Shown here: one piece after another, positions 8,169 through 15,782 of the stretch
Layout: every line of letters begins with the position of its first letter
Numbering within the stretch: position 1 is the stretch's first letter
Assembly (NCBI GenBank): GCA_025056555.1
Contig: JANWVZ010000016.1
Coordinates: 1-37,426, forward strand
Origin: Gemmatales bacterium
GTDB taxonomy: Bacteria; Planctomycetota; Planctomycetia; Gemmatales; HRBIN36
Direction: 5' to 3'
DNA: 37,426 nucleotides
Notes under the pieces: generated by a model
Database searches by the model: none
Seen by the model: the letters and a program-made list of their open reading frames with translations, nothing else
Told to the model about the DNA's origin: nothing
Program-made: the position numbers and the translations under genes

Positions 8169-9275
8169 ATGCGCTGCCGAAGCTGGTGGACTTGGGCATC
8201 CTGCTTATGCACGCTTTGTCTCGTGTGGGCCATTGATCCCAATTTGGCCAAACGGCTCAGTCGTCAGGAGATTCAAGCAGGTTGGCTGCTGCTGTTTGAC
8301 GGAGAAAGCACCTTCGGTTGGAAGACGGAGGGAGACGTCGCGGTGAGCGGTGGGCGACTTATGGTGGGAGGCAATAAAGCCTCGCGGATCACCTCAACGA
8401 CCAGTTGGGCGGACGCCGAACTGTCGGCCCAATATCAGCTGGTGGGCACCAGCGGACAAATTCATATCGGCAATGTCGGGATTCCCTTAGCAGGGGAAGG
8501 CGTACTCGATGGCGTGTACACCCTGCAGATTACTCTGGCCGGTGGCAAACCGGTCTCCTGGCGGGTCACCGATCCCAAAATGCAGCAACGCACCGGGTCC
8601 CTGACCGCTCCAGACAAGCCAAGCACCGCTCTGATAAGCCTTTCCGTTGCAGATAACCATCAGATTGTGGTGCACAGCCTGAAGTTGCGGCCCACAGAAC
8701 TCAAAGCCATTTTTAACGGAAAAGACCTGCAAGGATGGAAAGAAATCCCCGCCAAGAAATCGAAGTTCACTGTTACCGACAAAGGAGAATTGAACATTCA
8801 AAATGGCCCCGGCGACATCCAGACGGAAGGACAATGGGATGATTTCGTGCTGCAATTAGAAATCTTTTCGCACGGCAAACATCTCAATAGCGGGGTATTC
8901 TTCCGCTGTGTTCCAGGTGAATTCTGGAGCGGTTACGAGTCGCAGATACGTAATGAATGGCAGGGGGAAGATCGCAGTAAGCCTGTGGATTTTGGAACCG
9001 GGGGACTTTATGGACGCCAACCGGCTCGCCGTGTTGTGGCTGACGATAACGAGTGGTTCACCATGACCGTGGTAGCTCAGGGGCCGCATATCGCTATCTG
9101 GGTCAACGGCTTCCAAACGGTGGATTACACGGATACACGACCGCCGGCTAAATCCGCGCGCCAAGGAACAAAACTGACGCCAGGCCCAATCAGTCTTCAA
9201 GGCCACGATCCTATGACCAACCTCAGCTTTCGCAACATCCGCGTGGCTGATTTACCTAAGTCAAATCCTCAATAG
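8169..9275 (+). CDS. Exported two-domain DUF1080 (concanavalin-like) protein
   Basis: 368 residues from the ATG at 8169, chosen because AAGGAGG lies just upstream and the N-terminus then becomes a signal peptide (Met-Arg-Cys-Arg-Ser-Trp-Trp...). Two DUF1080 (3-keto-disaccharide hydrolase, concanavalin-like jelly roll) units occur in tandem. The first starts at about residue 30 with GWLLLFDGESTFGWK; the second starts at about 180 with AIFNGKDLQGWKE and runs through GVFFRCVPGEFWSGYE to the LSFRNIRV ending. The second is the more complete and typical copy; the first looks shorter and degenerate. Family members bind or hydrolyse 3-keto-glycosides or other glycans outside the cytoplasm. No partner 3-dehydrogenase lies next to it, so whether it is catalytic or only glycan-binding is open. 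Confidence 0.87.
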   Translation: MRCRSWWTWASCLCTLCLVWAIDPNLAKRLSRQEIQAGWLLLFDGESTFGWKTEGDVAVSGGRLMVGGNKASRITSTTSWADAELSAQYQLVGTSGQIHIGNVGIPLAGEGVLDGVYTLQITLAGGKPVSWRVTDPKMQQRTGSLTAPDKPSTALISLSVADNHQIVVHSLKLRPTELKAIFNGKDLQGWKEIPAKKSKFTVTDKGELNIQNGPGDIQTEGQWDDFVLQLEIFSHGKHLNSGVFFRCVPGEFWSGYESQIRNEWQGEDRSKPVDFGTGGLYGRQPARRVVADDNEWFTMTVVAQGPHIAIWVNGFQTVDYTDTRPPAKSARQGTKLTPGPISLQGHDPMTNLSFRNIRVADLPKSNPQ

Positions 9276-9332
9276 TCGAAATTAGAATGCACTGGGCTAC
9301 GAGGCTGGATCACGGCAGCTAACCCAGATCGA

Positions 9333-9433
9333 CGTATGGCTTCGCGCCTTATGTCACACCATACGGGGACTAGAGCCGAGTCTGCTAATCGGAATGGTTC
9401 AACATGGCAACTGCGAGTGGTGTCGCTCGCAGT
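9333..9433 (+). repeat. Two perfect inverted repeats in the permease leader
   Basis: CGTATGG (9333-9339) pairs with CCATACG (9359-9365) across 19 bases. ACTGCGAG (9410-9417) pairs with CTCGCAGT (9426-9433) across eight bases. Both lie in the 178-base gap between the DUF1080 gene and the permease; the second ends 20 bases before the permease ATG. Neither is followed by a T-run, so they are not classical terminators. Confidence 0.4.
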
Positions 9434-9453
9434 GGGCTACTTAGACCACAACT

Positions 9454-11124
9454 ATGAACGGGACTGATGGTGCGACCGGTTTCCGCCGACAACTGAATTG
9501 GTTGGATGCGACCCTGCTGGTCGTCGGCACCATGATCGGTTCCGGCATATTTATTGTTTCGGCGGATATAGCACGGGATGTGGGTTCATCGGGCTGGCTG
9601 TTAGTGGTCTGGCTCCTGACCGCCCTGATGACCCTGCTGGGAGCAGCGTGTTACGCCGAACTCTCCGCCCGCTTACCCTGGGCCGGCGGACAGTACGTTT
9701 ATCTGCGGGAAGCCTGGAATCCCCTGAGTGCGTTTCTTTATGGCTGGACTTGTTTCCTGGTGATCCAGACGGGCTCCATAGCTGCAGTAGCGGTCGCCTT
9801 CGCCAAGTTTCTAGGAGTCCTGGTGCCCTCTCTGGGTATAGATCCCGATGCGGGTGCTTATACTTTCGTGGACTGGCCCGACTTCAACCGCTACTTAGCT
9901 ATTCCCCTGCCTTGGCGCGAGGAGCCATGGATCTTCTGGCAGAAGCAACGCTATTCCATCACTGCGGGACACTTGGTTGCCGTCTTGGTCATAGCCTTGC
10001 TGACGGCCATCAATTGCCTGGGTGTCCGCGAGGGTAAATGGGTGCAGAACGTTTTTACCGTTTCAAAGGTAGCTGCGCTGGTGCTGCTAATCGTAGCGGG
10101 ACTTACTGTAGCTGCCGATGTTGAAGCAATTCGATTGAATTTCGGCGCTTTATGGGGGGGTGTCTATGAGACGCCGCGATTTCAGGAAGTGTCGGAACTG
10201 GTTCCCTGGCGTCATTTGGCCGCGATTATGGTGGTGTTAGGTGCGATGGTCGGAGCGTTATTTGCTGCCGATGCCTGGAACAATATCACCTTTACTGCCC
10301 TGGAAGTGCACGAGCCTCAGCGGAACCTGCCTCGCAGTCTGCTCAGCGGTGTGGCTTTCGTGATGGTGATCTACCTGTTGACGAATCTCGTGTATTTGTT
10401 GGCACTGCCAGTTCGAGCCGACGCGGAATTAGAAGCGTATATTCGCACGACGCAGCAGCAAATCAGCCGACTGACTGCGGAAGGTCGAACTACGGAAGCG
10501 CAGGCTCTGCAGCAGGAACTGGAGCAACGTTGGCGACAGGCCAGCACCTTCGAGCGGGGCCTGGCTCGCGTGCTGGATGATCGGGTCGGCACGGCCGTAT
10601 TGGAACAGGTATCGCCGCGTTTCGGGGTCGCCTTCATGGCTATTGCCGTAATGATTTCCACCTTTGGTTGTGTCAATGGTATGACACTGATGGGAGCCCG
10701 ACTCTACTACGCCATGGCGCAGGACGGCTTATTTTTCTCGGTGGCCGGTCGGCTCAATCGTCGCGGTGTACCGGCTGCCGGTTTGCTTCTGCAGGGGATT
10801 TGGGCATCTCTGTTGGTCTTTTCGGGCACGTATAGCGAATTGCTGGACTTCGTTATTTTTGCTGTGCTTCTGTTTTACGCCACCACCGTAGCAGGACTCT
10901 TTATCATCCGCCGCAAACAGTCTGCCGAGCCACCATTCCGCGTTTGGGGATATCCAGTGATCCCAGCTTTCTATATACTTGCTTGCATTCTAATTATGTT
11001 AGACTTATTAGTGGTACGTCCTAACTATACTTGGCCGGGCCTGTTTATTGTGCTGACGGGAATTCCCATATACTATTTATGGAGGTTTCTGGGCCACCGT
11101 GGTCGTTTAAGATCGGAGACCTGA
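9454..11124 (+). CDS. APC-superfamily amino-acid permease with a soluble insertion
   Basis: 556 residues, roughly 100 longer than typical APC carriers. The first transmembrane helix carries the family's GSGIFI signature, followed by about eleven more hydrophobic segments, ending in LFIVLTGIPIYYLWRFLG. Members move amino acids by H+ symport or exchange across the inner membrane. The extra length comes from two insertions: an aromatic stretch at about residues 128-170 (FVDWPDFNRYLAIPLPWREE), and a charged, glutamine/alanine-rich, coiled-coil-like segment at about 320-385 (LEAYIRTTQQQISRLTAE). The ATG at 9454 has no clear ribosome site; hairpins precede it. The stop codon lies inside the first copy of a 34-bp direct repeat. 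Substrate not predictable. Confidence 0.9.
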   Translation: MNGTDGATGFRRQLNWLDATLLVVGTMIGSGIFIVSADIARDVGSSGWLLVVWLLTALMTLLGAACYAELSARLPWAGGQYVYLREAWNPLSAFLYGWTCFLVIQTGSIAAVAVAFAKFLGVLVPSLGIDPDAGAYTFVDWPDFNRYLAIPLPWREEPWIFWQKQRYSITAGHLVAVLVIALLTAINCLGVREGKWVQNVFTVSKVAALVLLIVAGLTVAADVEAIRLNFGALWGGVYETPRFQEVSELVPWRHLAAIMVVLGAMVGALFAADAWNNITFTALEVHEPQRNLPRSLLSGVAFVMVIYLLTNLVYLLALPVRADAELEAYIRTTQQQISRLTAEGRTTEAQALQQELEQRWRQASTFERGLARVLDDRVGTAVLEQVSPRFGVAFMAIAVMISTFGCVNGMTLMGARLYYAMAQDGLFFSVAGRLNRRGVPAAGLLLQGIWASLLVFSGTYSELLDFVIFAVLLFYATTVAGLFIIRRKQSAEPPFRVWGYPVIPAFYILACILIMLDLLVVRPNYTWPGLFIVLTGIPIYYLWRFLGHRGRLRSET

Positions 11125-11215
11125 GAACGGGCGACTGCCAGTTCCATAAACTGGTAACATTTCTACCTGAGGATGGGGGTCTAAGATCGGAGACCTGAGA
11201 ACGGGCGACTGCCAG
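11108..11215. repeat. Perfect 34-bp direct repeat, two copies
   Basis: Copy 1 is 11108-11141 and copy 2 is 11182-11215, identical over 34 bases, 74 bases apart start to start. Both begin TAAGATCGGAGACCTGAGAA and end GGGCGACTGCCAG; flanking bases differ at both ends. Copy 1 contains the last codons and the TGA of the permease; copy 2 lies wholly in the gap before the next gene. The 40-base spacer is unrelated. It could be a local duplication scar, a small mobile or recombination-derived repeat, or a binding site present twice. Confidence 0.85.
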
Positions 11216-11252
11216 AGACACGCCTGGAAAGTGAAGTGAGAGGGTACTTACC

Positions 11253-12488
11253 ATGACAATAAATATGCGCCGCTGGGTATACGTGACGGCCGCGGGAACC
11301 ATAACGGTCGGACTGGTTTTCTGGTTGGTCTGCGCCAATCTCGCGGAGTCAGCGTTTCATTATCCGGAGGGGAAATGCGAGTGTGGGCGACTTAGTTATA
11401 TAAATAAGGTACCCGTCCTGGAAGTCTGGGGCGAGCCGGAACAAATGGGCCAGGCAATGGCCCGTTTAGGCGTGGTGCCCGCGGAGCGTTTGCGTCATTA
11501 TCCCCGCGAATTGTTTTTTGCCGTCCTGCCCCGACTGACGCCTGCGGAATGGAGTACAAGGGCCTGGCAGGAGCTCCTGGCAGCGGGCCAGCGACTTATC
11601 GCGAATATGCCCGAACGTTACCGTCGAGAGTACGAATCGCTCCGTAAACATGTGCCTGAGGCGTGGCATGAGGGCTTACTGGCCGGCAATACGTTATTCG
11701 ACATTAAGCGTGTCGTGCATTGTTCGGCGGTTATTGTGCAGGTACGCCCGGTTCAGGGAGACGCTAATTCTCAGGCCTCCCTTCTGTTAGGCCGAAACCT
11801 TGATTTTCCGACCTTAGGATACTTGCATAAGTATAGCCTCGTGTCAGTATATAGGCCGCGCGATCGCTATGCGTTTGTGGCTGTAGGTTTTCCGGGAATG
11901 ATAGGGGTTCTATCAGGCATGAACGAGCACGGGCTCTGCGTGGCTATGTTAGAGGTATATGAATCAGGAGATGGTTCGCCACCATTTGATGCGAAGGGTA
12001 TTCCTTATGCCGTGTGTTTACGCCAATTATTAGAGGAATGCCGCACTGTGGAAGAAGCTGAGCGGCGACTGCGTGAGATGCCGCATACTTGTTATTACAA
12101 CCTAGCGATTTGTGACACCCGGACAGGCGGTGTATTCGAGGTATCCCCCCAAAGGATATGTTTCCGAGGATTGGAGCAAGGGCTGTGTGCGTGCACCAAT
12201 ACTTTTCTCAGTGAGCCGCTCCAGGTCAAGGACGGCAAGAACTGGTATCGCAGTCGAGAACGTTTGACGGAATTGTTGAGTTTACGCGAACAAGGCAGCA
12301 TAGAAATTGCGGACGTGCATCGAGTACTTCATCGGGCCAATCTGGGCGCGGTGACTATGCACACCATGATTCTTGAACCCCTGGCGCTGCGGTTGCACTT
12401 GGCGATGGGGAGCTGTCCTTCGTCTGCCCTACCGCTGGTACGTCTGGATTTGCGCCAGCTGTTAAAGCCGGAGGAGCGGCCTCATTAG
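11253..12488 (+). CDS. C45-type (penicillin acyltransferase-like) Ntn hydrolase, membrane-anchored
   Basis: 411 residues. A single hydrophobic segment (about residues 8-28) exports or anchors it. The rest matches the acyl-CoA:6-aminopenicillanate acyltransferase / peptidase C45 family. The likely autocatalytic cleavage site and nucleophile is Cys157 in VVHCSAVIV, followed by the family GRNLDFPT motif (about 180-187) and GMNEHGLCVAML. C45 enzymes mature by self-cleavage before the cysteine and hydrolyse or transfer acyl groups on amides. Bacterial members of this branch are mostly uncharacterised and may act on acylated amines, lipids or peptides; antibiotic synthesis should not be inferred. 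It may be co-transcribed with the permease 128 bases upstream, though the direct repeat lies between. Confidence 0.82.
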   Translation: MTINMRRWVYVTAAGTITVGLVFWLVCANLAESAFHYPEGKCECGRLSYINKVPVLEVWGEPEQMGQAMARLGVVPAERLRHYPRELFFAVLPRLTPAEWSTRAWQELLAAGQRLIANMPERYRREYESLRKHVPEAWHEGLLAGNTLFDIKRVVHCSAVIVQVRPVQGDANSQASLLLGRNLDFPTLGYLHKYSLVSVYRPRDRYAFVAVGFPGMIGVLSGMNEHGLCVAMLEVYESGDGSPPFDAKGIPYAVCLRQLLEECRTVEEAERRLREMPHTCYYNLAICDTRTGGVFEVSPQRICFRGLEQGLCACTNTFLSEPLQVKDGKNWYRSRERLTELLSLREQGSIEIADVHRVLHRANLGAVTMHTMILEPLALRLHLAMGSCPSSALPLVRLDLRQLLKPEERPH

Positions 12489-12581
12489 ACTTTCGTGGGT
12501 CTCTCCGGTCTATCGCAGACTGCGAGGATAACTTGCCTCGTAAAGATCAAGGTGCATACGATGCTGGCGGCGGCAGGATGA

Positions 12582-12605
12582 CTAAGGCCGGCCGTTTGGT
12601 CTTAG
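12582..12605 (+). promoter_or_regulatory. Hairpin overlapping the rimO ribosome binding site
   Basis: CTAAGGCC (12582-12589) pairs with GGTCTTAG (12598-12605) through eight base pairs, one a G-U wobble, with an eight-base loop. The 3' arm covers the first two bases of the AGGAG at 12604-12608 that serves the rimO TTG start. Folding could reduce ribosome access. This is inference from base pairing only. Confidence 0.35.
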
Positions 12606-12615
12606 GAGAACTGCT

Positions 12616-14139
12616 TTGACTGAGATCGTGAATACGTCCGTGCAGGAAGAGCCGAAGGCCTCTTTTGCCTTCGTGAGCTTGGGTTGCGCGAAGAACACGG
12701 TGGATTCCGAGCGGATGTTGGGCCTGCTGGCGTTGGACGGTTTTGCTCTGACTCCCTCACCTGAGCACGCGGATGTGGTGATCGTTAATACCTGCGGGTT
12801 CATCGAGGCTGCGCGGCAGGAATCCTTAGCCGTAATTCGCGAGATGGTGGCATTGAAAAAGCGCGGACGGGTGCGTGCTGTCATTGTGGCGGGCTGTCTG
12901 GCCGAGCGTTGGCGCCAGCGGTTGCTTGAGGAGGTGCCCGGAATTGACGGCCTGCTGGGCGTTTTTGCCCGGGAAGAAATCAGCGCGCTTTGTAACCGTG
13001 TGCTTCAAGAGTGCGCTGCTCAGACCTCGCGGGATTCACGGCGCCAACTGAAGAGGCGAGCGGCCCACGGTCGGCGGGCGTTGCCCCTGGTCACCGATAC
13101 CTCTTGGCAGGCACGGCAACGGGCCGTTTGGGAACAACGAACAGTCTTTCGCCCGGCGCCCGTGCGACCCTTTTCCGATCAGGCGCGGCTGCGAATTACT
13201 CCTCAGCATTTCGCGTACCTGAAAATCTCGGAAGGCTGCGACAGGCTGTGCACGTTTTGCGCGATACCGAAAATGCGCGGCAAACACGTCAGCAAACCCA
13301 TCCACCAAATCCTGGAAGAGGCCGAAGAACTTGTCCGCGACGGAGTGGTGGAACTGAACCTGGTGGCCCAGGATTTGACCTACTACGGAATGGACACACA
13401 CGGTCGGCCCCTGCTGGCGGAGTTGTTGAGGCAATTAGAGACCATTGATTCGTTGCGCTGGATTCGTTTGCTCTACCTGTACCCGATGTACATCACAGAT
13501 GAGCTGTTGGAAACGATTGCAGCGAGTACCAAGATTGTGCATTACCTGGACATTCCGTTGCAGCACATCAATGATCGCGTGCTGAGGCGAATGCAGCGGC
13601 GTGTTACCCGGGCGGATGTGGAAGCATTGCTGAAGCGATTGCGGCAGGCGATACCTAATTTGGTATTGCGTACGACTATGATAGTCGGCTTTCCTGGCGA
13701 AACCGAAACGGAGTTTGAAGAACTATGTGCATTCGTCGCGGAAGGGCATTTTCAGCGGTTAGGCGTATTTACTTATTCGCTGGAGCCCGATACACCCGCA
13801 GCCCGGCTGGATGGACATCTAGCCGAGGAGGTCAAGGAGGCGCGGCGCGATCGGCTGATGCGAATTCAGCAACAGGTGGCGTTTACCTGGTCGCAGCGGC
13901 AGGTGGGGCAGGTTTGGGATGTCCTGGTAGAGGGCCGCGATGCTGCGCGGCGTGAGTGGTGGATAGGCCGAAGTTATGCCGACGCGCCGGAAATAGACGG
14001 TGTGGTGCGTTTTCGTGGTGGGCATTGTCGGCCTGGCGAAGTTGTGCGGGTGCGGATTCGACAAGCGGATGGGTATGATGTCCTGGGCGAACTTCTGCCC
14101 GATGCGGGGCCGGCAGAGCAACGCGGGGACATACAATGA
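12616..14139 (+). CDS. rimO: Ribosomal protein S12 methylthiotransferase RimO
   Basis: 507 residues, longer than the usual ~440. RimO is a radical-SAM enzyme with two 4Fe-4S clusters that adds a methylthio group to a conserved aspartate of ribosomal protein S12. The N-terminal MTTase domain has cluster cysteines Cys24 (SLGCAKNTVDSE), Cys60 (VNTCGFI) and Cys94 (AGCLAER). The radical-SAM CxxxCxxC is Cys208, Cys212 and Cys215 (CDRLCTFCAIP). A TRAM-like RNA/protein-binding domain closes the protein from about residue 430. The extra length is an arginine-rich linker at about 130-195 between the first two domains. The start is a TTG with AGGAG seven bases upstream. The SLGCAKNTVDSE wording favours RimO over MiaB. 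pgsA follows after seven bases, so the two are probably co-translated. Confidence 0.95.
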   Translation: MTEIVNTSVQEEPKASFAFVSLGCAKNTVDSERMLGLLALDGFALTPSPEHADVVIVNTCGFIEAARQESLAVIREMVALKKRGRVRAVIVAGCLAERWRQRLLEEVPGIDGLLGVFAREEISALCNRVLQECAAQTSRDSRRQLKRRAAHGRRALPLVTDTSWQARQRAVWEQRTVFRPAPVRPFSDQARLRITPQHFAYLKISEGCDRLCTFCAIPKMRGKHVSKPIHQILEEAEELVRDGVVELNLVAQDLTYYGMDTHGRPLLAELLRQLETIDSLRWIRLLYLYPMYITDELLETIAASTKIVHYLDIPLQHINDRVLRRMQRRVTRADVEALLKRLRQAIPNLVLRTTMIVGFPGETETEFEELCAFVAEGHFQRLGVFTYSLEPDTPAARLDGHLAEEVKEARRDRLMRIQQQVAFTWSQRQVGQVWDVLVEGRDAARREWWIGRSYADAPEIDGVVRFRGGHCRPGEVVRVRIRQADGYDVLGELLPDAGPAEQRGDIQ

Positions 14140-14146
14140 TGGAGCT

Positions 14147-14764
14147 ATGATTGCTACCTTACCGACCATGTCCCCCCAACAATCGCCCACGTCCTGGTGG
14201 ACTTGGGCCAACCTCCTGACTGGATTACGTTTTGTAGTTTGTCTGCCCCTGTTCGTATCCCTGGCCTGGGCCTGGTGGTGGATGGCCGAGGTACTGTTGT
14301 TGATTGCAGCGGTGAGCGACTGGCTGGATGGCTGGTTGGCTCGACGCACCCAGACGGTAACCGCGTTGGGGCGCAACTTAGATCCGCTGGCCGACAAGGT
14401 ACTAGTCTGTGGCAGCCTCGTGTTTCTCCTGCCGCAGCCTGAGGCCGGCGTCGCCCACTGGATGGTGGCCATTATCGTCATCCGCGAATTACTAATCACC
14501 AGCCTCCGCAGTCTGGTAGAGCAGGCCGGCCTGCCCTTCGGCGCTGCTTTGCTCGGTAAGCTCAAGATGGTTTTGCAGATGTTGGCGCTCATCGCTGTCG
14601 TCGCCTGCCTGGCCCTGGTGCAGAACATGCCGCACTGGTCCACCGCCTTGCGTCCAATGCTGAGCGGGCTGCGCGATGGTTTACTGTGGGCTACTGTTAT
14701 CGTGACTCTAGTCAGCGGCTTGCAATACCTGGCACGGGCTTACGCCGTCTTGTTGCAAGACTGA
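14147..14764 (+). CDS. pgsA: CDP-diacylglycerol-glycerol-3-phosphate 3-phosphatidyltransferase
   Basis: 205 residues from the ATG at 14147, seven bases after the rimO stop. An upstream extension would overlap rimO and adds no conserved sequence. PgsA joins CDP-diacylglycerol and glycerol 3-phosphate to make phosphatidylglycerol phosphate, the committed step to phosphatidylglycerol and cardiolipin, in the inner membrane. The CDP-alcohol phosphotransferase motif DWLDGWLARR...GRNLDPLADK carries all the metal-binding aspartates and lies at about residues 47-73. About five hydrophobic helices are visible. The ribosome site is poor (GGAG only two bases before the ATG), consistent with translational coupling to rimO. 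The family also includes phosphatidylserine synthases, but motif and size favour PgsA. Confidence 0.92.
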   Translation: MIATLPTMSPQQSPTSWWTWANLLTGLRFVVCLPLFVSLAWAWWWMAEVLLLIAAVSDWLDGWLARRTQTVTALGRNLDPLADKVLVCGSLVFLLPQPEAGVAHWMVAIIVIRELLITSLRSLVEQAGLPFGAALLGKLKMVLQMLALIAVVACLALVQNMPHWSTALRPMLSGLRDGLLWATVIVTLVSGLQYLARAYAVLLQD

Positions 14765-14831
14765 ACCAAGTAGATTGGTTGCCTATCCCTCTGCCAAGCA
14801 TTTCATGGGGAAAAATTTTTGCCGGGGCTCC

Positions 14832-14860
14832 TTGCCGTATGCAGGCGGAAGTAGTATTAC
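14832..14860 (+). promoter_or_regulatory. Candidate promoter for the DUF4198-like gene
   Basis: TTGCCG at 14832-14837 and TATTAC at 14855-14860 each match four of six consensus bases, with a 17-base spacer, about 70 bases before the ATG at 14928. A small inverted repeat (AACCAA/TTGGTT, 14764-14780) sits directly at the pgsA stop codon without a T-run. Confidence 0.27.
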
Positions 14861-14927
14861 ACTTTCCATAATTGGTAATATCACAGAACACCCCCACGAA
14901 GTACCTGCAGCAACAGGAGGCATCGCC

Positions 14928-15731
14928 ATGAAGCAGCTCAGGAGGTTGGTGCTTGGAAGCACACTGTGCCTGGTGATGATTTGGAGCTGCCAACCCGCTG
15001 CTAGTCACGAGCTGAAAGTTTTTGCCAGCCAGATGATTCTCGACCGGCCAGGCCGAACGGTGGCGTTTCTGTCGTGGGGACATTCGTTGCCGACTGACGA
15101 ACTCGTTGCCGGAGAGACGCTAGCGTCTTACGAGTGTGTCGCACCTGACGGAAAAAGAACTGCCTTACCCGTGCGGGAATTGTCCTTTCAGGAAGCAGAG
15201 GTCACCTGCGAGCAAGCAGGGATTTATCAAATTGTGGCGGTTCGGAAACCTGGAGTTTTCACTTACGTGTACGATGCCTCCGGTCGGCGTGTTCTACGGC
15301 GCGGCAGCAAACAGGAAGTTACTGACGGGAAAATTGACTATGCAATGCGTAGCCACCAGTTCGCAAAAGCGGTCCTGATTGTGGGGCAGACCAGTCAATC
15401 GTTACCACCATGCGGACACACGTTGGAGATCGTTCCTTTGGATCCACCTGCTCAGTGGAAAGCAGGGCAGCCGTTACGGGTGCAGGTCTTGCTTCAGGGC
15501 AAGCCCCTGATAGGCGAAATTCTGACGGCCACTTTCGTGGGTTATCGTCCGCAAGGCGCCTGGTGTTTTGCCAAGGAGACGGATCGTGACGGGGTGGTCA
15601 GCATCCCTGTAAATCAACCGGGCACCTGGGTGGTACGCGTCCGGCATCGCCGACCTGCTCCAGAGGCCGAACGTGCGTCCGTTGATTATGAGACCTTCAC
15701 GGCCACACTCACCCTCGAAGTGCGGCCCTGA
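14928..15731 (+). CDS. Exported DUF4198-like protein
   Basis: 267 residues from the ATG at 14928, chosen because AGGAGG lies seven bases upstream and the sequence opens with a signal peptide (Met-Lys-Gln-Leu-Arg-Arg, hydrophobic core, Ala-Ala-Ser-His near residue 27). A Cys in IWSCQPA could be a weak lipobox, though the -1 to -3 residues fit poorly. The mature N-terminus begins HELKVFA, like DUF4198 proteins, which start with a histidine and have been linked to nickel or cobalt uptake. The C-terminal half is beta-rich with a carboxypeptidase-regulatory-like strand pattern (GQPLRVQVLLQGKPLIGEIL, then DRDGVVSIPVNQPGTWVVRV). A metal-related role is family-based inference; no transporter gene is adjacent. 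It precedes the DUF1559 gene by 51 bases. Confidence 0.75.
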   Translation: MKQLRRLVLGSTLCLVMIWSCQPAASHELKVFASQMILDRPGRTVAFLSWGHSLPTDELVAGETLASYECVAPDGKRTALPVRELSFQEAEVTCEQAGIYQIVAVRKPGVFTYVYDASGRRVLRRGSKQEVTDGKIDYAMRSHQFAKAVLIVGQTSQSLPPCGHTLEIVPLDPPAQWKAGQPLRVQVLLQGKPLIGEILTATFVGYRPQGAWCFAKETDRDGVVSIPVNQPGTWVVRVRHRRPAPEAERASVDYETFTATLTLEVRP

Positions 15732-15782
15732 TCCCACCTGTCAAAACCCCTCCTGACCCTCTGTCCTGCAAGGAGTCCTGCC

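Noticed and set aside
11108-11215. Sequencing-adapter contamination as the source of the 34-bp repeat
   Set aside because: It shares only AGATCGGA with a common adapter and then diverges; one copy is in frame with a normal gene end.
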